A stretch of 64,000 nucleotides of DNA. Source: Molossus alvarezi. Its lineage: Eukaryota > Chordata > Mammalia > Chiroptera > Molossidae. Location of the stretch: positions 2,542,001-2,606,000 of the forward strand of contig CM073899.1 in assembly GCA_037176705.1 (NCBI GenBank). Reading direction: 5' to 3'. A program made the position numbers and the translations under genes. Position 1 is the stretch's first letter. Every line of letters begins with the position of its first letter. The notes beneath the pieces are model-generated. The model did not search any database. It had not been told where the DNA came from and saw nothing but the letters and a program-made list of their open reading frames with translations. Of this stretch, positions 56,185 to 64,000 are shown piece after piece.

Positions 56185-56375
56185 GTTCAGCCGGTGAGCC
56201 TCAGTCCTGCACCAAGAGTCTCTGGTTCGATTCCCGGTCAGGGCACATGCCCAGGGTGTGGGCTCGGTCCCCAGTGGGGGGCGTGCAGGAGGCGGCCAGT
56301 CCATGTTCTCTCTCATCGATGTTTCCATCTCTCTCTCCCTCTCCCTTCCTCTCTCTCTAAAATCAACAGAGAAAA
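56185..56375 (+). mobile_element. Type-A SINE with shortened head
   Basis: About 20 nt of the A-box region is missing (CAGCCGGTGAGCCTCAGTCCTGC as read in two parts). The B-box and body are standard. The tail leads into a (TA)n tract at 56383-56398. Confidence 0.9.
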
Positions 56376-56398
56376 AAATTAAAATATATATATATATA

Positions 56399-56970
56399 GA
56401 CACACATAAAAAGAGAACCCGTAAGGACCCCTCCACCTTTACTTGTCTCTATTCTAAACCCTTCCCTCTTTCTACTGCTAGCAACATGTTACCATTAATG
56501 GCCACAGTCCATTTCTTCTTTGCGTCCTCCCAGCTACTCCGGGGGGAAAGGAATTCTATGTACAGAACGTGGGCTATGGTGTCCCAGAGGCCCCTCTGCT
56601 CCCACACCCACCGCTGCCTGGAGCAGAGAGGCGCCCCAATATCTGAGCTGCACAGAAGGTTCTCCGTGGGGGAGTTTCACGAGCTGTGATGATTAATAAC
56701 ACTGTTCACGTCAAGGTGTGTCTCTGAAAACCTCCGAGGAGCTTCCTCGCCCCCTCCGAGGACGTGCCCGCCCCTGAGGAAGGGAACCGCAGCTGGAGTT
56801 CGACTTGGAGACAGCCCCGGGGAGCTCCCGGCAGGGAAGACGCAGCGCTGTCTCCAGAGGCGAGCCTGCTGCCCCGGCAGCCCACAGAGGTCCTGTGCAT
56901 GGTAGGAAGGCCGGGGTGGGCCCTGAAGACTGACGGTGGTTGTCACAATTGGGGTGAAAATTCCTCGCAG
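56399..56970. other. Unique DNA, GC-rich at 56690-56930
   Basis: No repeat recognised. Overlapping frames on both strands in the GC-rich part show no domain. Confidence 0.45.
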
Positions 56971-56986
56971 TAAAAAATGCTTTCAT

Positions 56987-57079
56987 GCCCTGGCCGGTTT
57001 GGCTCAGCAGTTGGAGCGTCAGCCTGTGGACCAGGGAGTCCCGGGTTCAGTTCCCGCTAAGGGCAGGTAACCCCCCCCA
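56987..57079 (+). mobile_element. Head-only type-B SINE with C-run and A-run
   Basis: Complete tRNA-like head from 'GCCCTGGCCGGTTTGGCTCA' to GGGCAGGTAA, followed by eight C and seven A residues. There is no SINE body. TSD 'AAAAAATGCTTTCA' is exact at 56972-56985 and 57080-57093. Confidence 0.88.
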
Positions 57080-57093
57080 AAAAAATGCTTTCA

Positions 57094-57753
57094 AATAAAA
57101 AAGTTATATATCCACTGGAAACACCTTGATAATACAAATTAAAGACGCAGAGAAGGTATCCACAAATGTCTAGAAGTTAAACATTTCTGCCATTTGGAAA
57201 AAAAGATTTTTAAAACTACCAAATTTAAGTCCGCAGAAGATGGCAATTAATCTAACCACATCTGCAAACTCACAATGAAGATAATGTATTATGAGATACA
57301 GTCAAGTATTTATTAAAATATTAGATATGTATTTTTAATTAAATGTGTTGGGGGCAGTGGCGGATGAGGTCATACAGGTTTCAGGGTGGCTTTCTGTGTT
57401 ACAAGGTGTGTGTATTGCCTGGTATGACCACCACCGATGTCCAATCATCTTCTGTCAACATACATGGGCCCACATTGCACCATCTATTGGACACTGTCCA
57501 TAAATGTGCATTGGCCAGAACAAACTTCATTCCAATATCTGATGTGATTCCATTTAAACAAATTAAGAGAGAAACACGCACTGACATTCATGACAAGGTT
57601 CAAGGATGTGACAAATGTCAGCTTCGTCTCTGAGCCTCCTCCATATGCCTTTCAGGAGTTATGAACAGGACAAACCTCACAGCAACCGAAACATTAAATA
57701 CTCATTTACACAGAACTACGGTCATAAGCATTCATGCAAAGGAATGAAATAAA
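57094..57753. other. Unique DNA
   Basis: Nothing recognised. The 96-codon frame at 57343-57633 has no domain. Confidence 0.45.
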
Positions 57754-57764
57754 TTAAGAATCTA

Positions 57765-57976
57765 GCCCGGCCAGTGTGGCTCAGTGGTTGAGCGTCGACC
57801 CTGCACCAAGAGGTCACCAGTTCGATTCCTCATCAGGGCACATGCCCAGGTTGTAGGCCAAACCCCCCAGTGGGGGGCGTGCAGGAGGCGGGCAGTCGGT
57901 GTTCTCTCTCATCCATGTCTCTCTCTCTCTTTCTCTACTTTCTTCTTTATCTACAATCAATAAAGGGAAAAAATTA
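57765..57976 (+). mobile_element. Type-A SINE
   Basis: Complete copy; TSD AAGAATCTA lies just before the head (57756-57764) and after the tail. Confidence 0.94.
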
Positions 57977-58039
57977 AAAAGAATCTATCTGTTATGCATG
58001 GTGTAATGACCTGTATATAAAAGATTTGACAAAAAAAGA

Positions 58040-58175
58040 GTTCATATTTACTTAGTACTTATCGTTGCTTTATCTCATTTAATTCTTATAAGTATGGGGT
58101 AGGTAGGGTTACCAGCTACATTTTAGAGAGGAGAAAAAGATTAAAACCTATAAGGGACTTACTAGATGCTTTTAG
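58040..58175 (+). mobile_element. MIR SINE fragment
   Basis: Matches the MIR core and 3' part: 'TTATCTCATTTAATTCTTAT' (58071-58090), then a GGTAGGTAGGGTTACC segment, ATTTTAGAGAGGAGAAA, and an ACCTATAAGGGACTT end. Confidence 0.6.
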
Positions 58176-60550
58176 TTCACTAAATATTGTTTCAAATATT
58201 AATTCCTATAAAAATCCGAAATAACCTGTGGAAGTAGCTCTACGGTTCTCTCTGCCTGCGGGTGAGGAAAGCGATATTGAGAACGTGCCAGGGAATGGCT
58301 CCCGTGCTCAGGCGGAGCTGAGCCTGCTCCGAGCACTGCGGCGTCTCCCTCTGCCGCTCATTGGCAGGGGCGTAGGTGCTGCACCCAAGTTACGCCAAAG
58401 CGTAAGAATAGAGCAAGAATCCAAAGAATAGTCCGAGTATTGCTTCTGGATTTAATAGCTTTTTAACTTTCTAGCTATGTTAACCGCAGGTCATCTCATT
58501 TTGTAACATGACGAGACCCAGAGTTTTATCTGTAGCTCAGACATTTCCCTTGAAGTCAAGATACATGTATCCAACCACCCCGAAGGATCCGTACTTGGAT
58601 GTTTATGGTATCTAGTAACATTGGGTTTGTGGTTTATTTATAAGAGAAAATCATTAATAACTGCTGGGATACTAATTAAAGGTTCGCATTGATAGCTTTC
58701 AGGAGTATGTTGGACAAGGTCGTTAAACTTGCTGCATATCACTTCTCTCGTCTGTAAAGTAAGACTACAAATAGCATCTATCTCTTCACATTATGGGCTT
58801 CAACAGATTCATGTAAGAAAAACTAAGAAACTTATTTTAAGCCTTGATGACAGAGCAACAACAGCCAAAAAGATGAAAGGCAAGAGACAGGCGAAACGAG
58901 GAGAATGAGAGGGACCAGAAAGGTCGGGGAGAGCAGCCAGGAAGGAGCGTGTCCGTGCAGGTGGGTCCTGATGTTCCACGGGACTCCAGGTGGCGTGTTC
59001 GGCAAAGGAACCGTCCGGCACCCGGTGTGGCAGAGATGAGGGCTTGGACATGACGTGTACTGGGGGAGTTAAACGTGGACGCCACGTGAGAATGGACGGG
59101 GGCAGGAGGGCCACTGGGCATCGGTACATGCGAGGGTCTGTGTGCCGCGTGTGGTCCAGCCGGGTGGCTGCTGTTTCCATCGGGGACCTGCGTTGTGGTG
59201 GCTGGGGGCTCGCATTGTCCCGGGCTCTTTCTCCGGGGCTCCTGTGTCCCCGACCCTCACCTGCCTGCCCTCCCTCAACAGCCGACTTGACCAGCCTTCT
59301 TCTCGCCAAACACCAGACACGGAACTAGGACAATGAAGGCATTTTCCAGTTTTTCTTAAAAATAGGAAACATCATATCTCCCTAAATAGAGCCTTGCATC
59401 TGAAACCTAGGGTCTGATGGGAGAAAAGAGACATTTCTGGAGCAGGAGGAAACGGAACGGCAGGAGATGTTCAGCAAATATCCGCTGGTTTCCCTACTAT
59501 GATAGACACAGAGGGGGACTTCCAGACACAATGCGTCTGGAAGGACTGGGGTTTCTAAACACCACGCCGAGGGGGGTGAGTGCAGTTGGCAATTCATCAA
59601 TTCTCTCCTGCGCTCTCTCCAGCCCTGGCTCAGTCTCCCTCTGAGCAGCCCGCCTTCGGTCTCTTGAACAGCTGCCCCTCCTGGCGCAGGTAATCAGAAG
59701 AGCAGCAGGTAAGCAGGCCGGCCGGCAGGTGGCCACAGGTCCCCTGCCTGTCCCTGCAAACACGCCTCTTTCAAAAGGCAGCCTGGCGGCCGGGGCAGGG
59801 GGACAGCCCAGAAACAGAAGGCGGTAGAGAGGGATGCAGCCCACGGTGCGGGTCCCTGAGAAGGGGGAGCTGGAGCTGGTGGGTTTCAGGGCTCCTGGTG
59901 GTCAGGATGGGGCTGGAGGCTCGAAGCAAAGAGGCTTCCCGCCCCACCTGAGTACCCACATGAGTGGTGAGAGTCGGGACCAACGCTCTCTAATTTCTAA
60001 TGTGTCCAGTGGACACCGAGTAGCACATCGATGGCGATGCCCCTGGCACTGTGGCCGGCACCCTGCTCCCCTGGAGAAGTGGGGACTGCAGCAGAGGGAA
60101 GGAGATAAGATGCCTTCAGGGTGCTCACTGAACCCCTGGAAACTAAACTAAATAGTCTCACAGCACATCGAAGCCGCCCTGTCACCTGACAGCATCTCAG
60201 CATCCCCTGCCTTCCCCACTCACGTGTGCTACATTCATCTGCAAGTGAGAGGTGCAGAGCATGGGTACCCCAGTTTTACCATCCGCCCTGAGCCTGCAGG
60301 TCATGGGATTCCTACACCACGGAAGGACATACTCAGATATGGTTAAGGAGGGGACCTGTGAAGGGTAGCGGTGTTCCAAACTCTGTGGGGAAGGATGGGT
60401 GAGGTAGGTGGGGAGGTCCCAGACAGGGTGGCCACCCCCATTTATCCCACCCAACTTCTTGGCCAGGACAGGAAGCTACAGGTATGGCAAGGTTTGAACA
60501 GCTGTCCTAGGGCTTAAAAATTACAATATCATTAATGATGATCATAATAT
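58176..60550. other. 2.4 kb of unique DNA
   Basis: 58240-58400 and 58900-59320 are CpG-richer than average. The 166-codon minus frame at 58809-59309 and its overlapping partners show no domain. No gene could be supported. Confidence 0.45.
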
Positions 60551-60555
60551 CCTCT

Positions 60556-60772
60556 GGTATGGCCGATGTGGCTCAGTGGTTGAGCATTGACGCATGCACC
60601 AAGAGGTCACCGGTTCAATTCCTGGCCAGGGCACATGCCCAGGTGGTGGGTCCAATCCCCAGTTGGGGGCATGCAGGAGGCGGCCCATCGATGTTCTCTC
60701 TCATCGATGTTTCTATCTCTCTCTCCCTCTCCCTTTCTCTCTCTCTAAAATCAGTAAAGGAAAAAAAAAAAA
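60556..60772 (+). mobile_element. Type-A SINE
   Basis: Complete copy with TTGACGCATGCACCAAGAGG in the head and a 13-A tail at 60761-60773. Confidence 0.93.
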
Positions 60773-60773
60773 A

Positions 60774-61290
60774 TCTTCTGAAGATGCACCGTGAACGAGA
60801 CACTAGGCTGATTAGTTTATTCACATGATTGTACTTACTGTTAAAAGGTACACGTCACGTACAAAGTGTGATCACATACACAGGGCGCTGACTTCCAGGT
60901 GACCCTGCGATGGGTCAGTGCGCACACTTGCGCTCACACCCAAGCAGTTGGGCATTGGAGGTTCACACCACTTTGCTGGTTTCATCGAATGAGTGGAATC
61001 CTTCCCACGTGAGGTCCTGCAGGACAGGGTCTTAGTGGCGAGGTCCCGTACGGGAGGGGGTGAGTCCAGAGAGGCAGAGGAGATTTCCCGCGCGTGGGGA
61101 GAAGGACCGCCTCGTGGTGGGTCTGCAGAGTACGTGCCTTCGTCTGAAGAGTCAGACTCCATGAGGGGCAGTTGTAGGGAGAAACAGGGTAACTGTCAGT
61201 CCTGAAAAAATGATGTTTCTGAGGAATATTTGGCAAAAAAAGGGAATATTAATAATGGAACATAACCTACATCTGGAAGAGTAGGAAGGG
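60774..61290. other. Unique DNA
   Basis: Nothing recognised. Confidence 0.45.
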
Positions 61291-61292
61291 TA

Positions 61293-61417
61293 GCTACACA
61301 CATACACACACATACACACAGACACACACACAGACACATACATAGACATACACACACAGACACACACACACACACAGACACAGACACACACATAGACATA
61401 CACACACATACACACAG

Positions 61418-61449
<32 letters not shown>

Positions 61450-61472
61450 ACACACAGACATACACACACACA
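61293..61472. repeat. Long (CA)n microsatellite with CAGA/CATA interruptions
   Basis: About 180 bp of CA repeats broken by ACAGAC and ACATAC. Minus-strand frames give only Cys/Val strings. Confidence 0.97.
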
Positions 61473-62072
61473 TGTCTTACCACAAATTCAGGAGTGAGTA
61501 AGCACTTACTCAGCCTTGGACATTATAGGTACAAAATGACCATTTCTTCATTAAAATAAATGAATAACTAAATAAAACCAAGGCCATCAACGAGGAACTC
61601 GTGTAACAACTGTACTACATTGTGCACTTACTTCAGGAGGCTGACCAAAGCAGTTTCAGGAATCTGTAACAGTCCCCCCCCGTCTCTGAGCGGACAGTAC
61701 TCACCGTGGAAAGACGGCCACGCAGCCTGTCCGTGATCCGAGGCCCACTGTGTGCACGACTGTGTAACTGCTCGATCCGGGCCCCCAGCCCTAGGTCTGA
61801 ATTCCTACTTTTACAACGTTTCAATGTGTGAACGGAACTAATACATTTCTTTCTGCTGAAATTATCAGATACTTCTCTATGGATCAAACTATTATTGGAG
61901 TTGAACAAAATCAAGGTACTATGATAATTCAAATGAGCCCACGGGTTCACATTTCAAATGCATCTAAAATTCCATAAACAGCTGCTGTTTGAAAAAGAGC
62001 CTATTCATGTTCAGAACATTTTTATAATTAATGCAATAACAACCATGACACGTTTGTTTTTTTAATTTTAAA
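61473..62072. other. Unique DNA
   Basis: Nothing recognised. It contains an eight- to nine-C run at 61675-61682. Confidence 0.45.
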
Positions 62073-62087
62073 AATAATGCAAAACAT

Positions 62088-62298
62088 GCCTGGCCGGTGT
62101 GACTCAGTGGTTGAGCGTTGGTCCTGCACCAAGAGGTCGCCGGTTCAATTCCCAGTCAGGGCACATGCCCAGGTTGTGGGCCCGGTCCTCAGTGGGGGGC
62201 ATGCAGGAGGCGGCCAGTCGATGTTCTCTCTCATCGATGCTTCCATCTCTCTCCGTCTCCCTTTCTCTCTTTCTAAAATCAATAAAGAAAAAAAAAAT
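62088..62298 (+). mobile_element. Type-A SINE
   Basis: Complete copy with TSD 'TAATGCAAAACA' (62075-62086) and again at 62300-62311 after the A-tail. Confidence 0.95.
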
Positions 62299-62312
62299 TT
62301 AATGCAAAACAG

Positions 62313-63080
62313 AAAAATATATTTTAATAAAAATTAAAATAACAAGTATTTCACATCTGTCCATTGTTTAAACCGCGCGTCTACTTCTATATTTGCAATC
62401 ATTTTATAGACCCAATGGATAAGACTGTCATTATAATTATCAAGTCACCATTCATGTGGGTTTAGAACGAAACCAGTTGCAGTCTGGTTAAGTATGTTGC
62501 CTGCTGCATATCTGCGACGTGGAATAATCCTCTACGTCCGCTGAGGACGCCGATTTGCCCCCAGCAGGAGTGGACAGTCACAGCCACTCACAGCTCAGAC
62601 ACATGCTTCTTGCCCATGAGGAGAGGTGCTCAAACTCAGTGATTTCATCACTTCAAGTAGGTTACTGTAGAAAACGTTGCAGGTCCGAACATTTCCTTGC
62701 TCCGATGGGAAGGATTTAGATAGGAAATGGTGACAATTATATTAGTGTCCAGCTGGTAATCCTTATGCTATCCTAACAGTGAAAGGACCGAAAATGACCC
62801 TCGAGCTTTCCTCCAGAGCCTGAAGACGGTGGACAGTGACCGCCACCGGCGTGCGTGAGGGCATCCCGGTACCAGGCCACGCGGCTGGGGAGCACATGAG
62901 GAGGCGTCAGAATATGTAAGATTTCAGCAGCGTCCTGATCAAAGTGTAACTGTTTCCACTGTTTTCATAGTCGCGGGGATCTTTATCTAAGTGATGGACA
63001 CGAGCTGTTTAAGTTGAGTATTGAGTAATAAGCTTACTACTCGATAAGCTTACTACTACCGAGAGTTGGAACATCTTTAA
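62313..63080. other. Unique DNA
   Basis: A short direct repeat TAAGCTTACTACT lies at 63029-63057. Otherwise nothing recognised. Confidence 0.45.
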
Positions 63081-63081
63081 T

Positions 63082-63291
63082 TTTTGTTCCTTTATTGATT
63101 TTAGAGAGAGAGGAAGGGAGAGGAGAGAGAGAGATGGAAACATCGATAAGAGACAACATGAATTGGCCGCCTCCTGCATGCCCCCCACTGGGGATCGGGC
63201 CCACAACCTGGGCATGTGCCCTGACCAGGAATTGAACCAGTGACTTCTTGGTTCAGGGTCAATGCTCAACCACTGAGCCACACCGGCTGGG
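63082..63291 (-). mobile_element. Type-A SINE, antisense
   Basis: Complete copy on the minus strand with the head at 63225-63291. Confidence 0.93.
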
Positions 63292-64000
63292 TGAGCTGCA
63301 TCACCTTCAAGTCTGAAGGCCTGGCACAGTCAGATACGGGATCACCAGGCCCTGCTGAGGCTGACCGACGGGTGTGCTGGGGGGAGGCGAGCTCCCCAGT
63401 AACGTCATCGACGTCGGTGAGATCACAGCGTTCCCCGCAGCCTGACATTCTTTCCACAGTGAACGTGCAATCATCTGCCCTTTCTGTTTCCCGACAAGGG
63501 AGGAAACACTGACCAAGGTAAAAAAAAAAAACAGCCCCCCGCAAAGTGTCCACGTGATGTATAGCTTGATGATCTTACTATAAAGAATATGGAGTGTCTC
63601 TAATTTTAGCTTCCACTGTATCCTCATTAAAAGGGAAAGATGGCTACATAAGTTTGGATACAAGAAATAAGATCACAGTTCTTTGCAGAAACTAAGTTTG
63701 AAAAGAATCCCACAATGAATTAGAATTTATTCAAACCTCTTTGGATTAAAAACGGCTATGAAAAAATTCAAACTTTCAAGTTACACATTGAAGTTCCAAG
63801 TTTCCCTTATTTAATCTCAGCTAAAAATATTATAATGGAAACTATTGTAAGGTCTCTGTCCTTCGAGTCCTATTTCGGTTAGACACAGATCAATAATGGA
63901 GGGCAAACTATTCAATTAAATTTTGGCAGCCCAAATAGGAGCTAAATTTAGGAGGCAAGACTTGAATTACATCAGAAGCAGCTTGAAGTTTTCTCTGAAC
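63292..64000. other. Unique DNA to the window end
   Basis: Nothing recognised. The 118-codon minus frame at 63307-63663 has no domain. Confidence 0.45.

Noticed and set aside
61152..61483. Cys/Val-rich frames of about 100 codons
   Set aside because: Direct translation of a (CA)n/(TG)n microsatellite.
3251..63291. tRNA genes suggested by A- and B-box motifs
   Set aside because: All such motifs sit at the heads of SINE copies with bodies, A-tails or TSDs. None folds as a complete tRNA with a plausible anticodon context.

Overview
This is a window of mammalian nuclear DNA, almost certainly from a bat of the Yangochiroptera (vespertilionid, molossid, miniopterid or a relative). The main evidence is about 44 copies of tRNA-derived SINEs of the bat Ves type, with heads reading like 'GGCCGGTGTGGCTCAGTGG' and a B-box 'GGTTCGATTCC'. 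LINE-1, HAL1 and ancient mammalian repeats (MaLR LTRs, MIR, L2, L1M) are also present. No host protein-coding gene, rRNA or tRNA gene could be supported. Most long open frames are shadows of tandem repeats, SINEs or LINE remnants. The window looks like intergenic or intronic DNA.

Two SINE types recur. Type A is about 200 bp: its head contains 'CCTGCACCAAGAGGTCGC', its body 'GGGGGGCGTGCAGGAGGC', and it ends 'AAAATCAATAAAGGAAA'. Type B is about 240 bp: its head contains 'GACCAGAGAGTCCCGGGTTC', then 'CTAAGGGCACGTACC' and 'GTTGCAGTTTGTCC', and it ends in a small hairpin 'TCCTCGGGTGAGGA' before the A-tail. Many copies keep readable target-site duplications (TSDs), so they are fairly young. Three type-B copies consist only of the tRNA-like head plus an A-run.

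Layout: 1-12366 is SINEs in unique DNA, with an MLT1-like LTR (5500-5925) and an antisense L1 ORF2 piece (6245-6897). 12360-15267 is a HAL1 element (ORF1 but no ORF2) interrupted by a type-B SINE. 15340-17400 is ancient repeat. 17400-28500 is rich in minisatellites (90 bp, 74 bp and 17 bp units), SINEs, head-only SINEs and a hAT-type MITE. 28500-35512 is a nearly full-length but dead L1, interrupted by a type-B SINE and abutting an older L1 piece (35513-36500). 36500-49300 is unique DNA with SINEs, a MaLR LTR, microsatellites and a CpG-rich patch near 46.4-47.1 kb. 49300-64000 holds another MaLR LTR, a 5'-truncated antisense L1, an L2 remnant, a 38-bp minisatellite, a MIR, further SINEs and a long CA tract.

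The working relationship visible here is parasitic. L1 machinery supplied the insertions (A-tails, TSDs), and the order of nesting gives relative ages: type-B SINEs entered after both the HAL1 and the L1, and a type-A SINE entered a type-B tail. All repeat family names come from recognising consensus landmarks by eye, without a database search.
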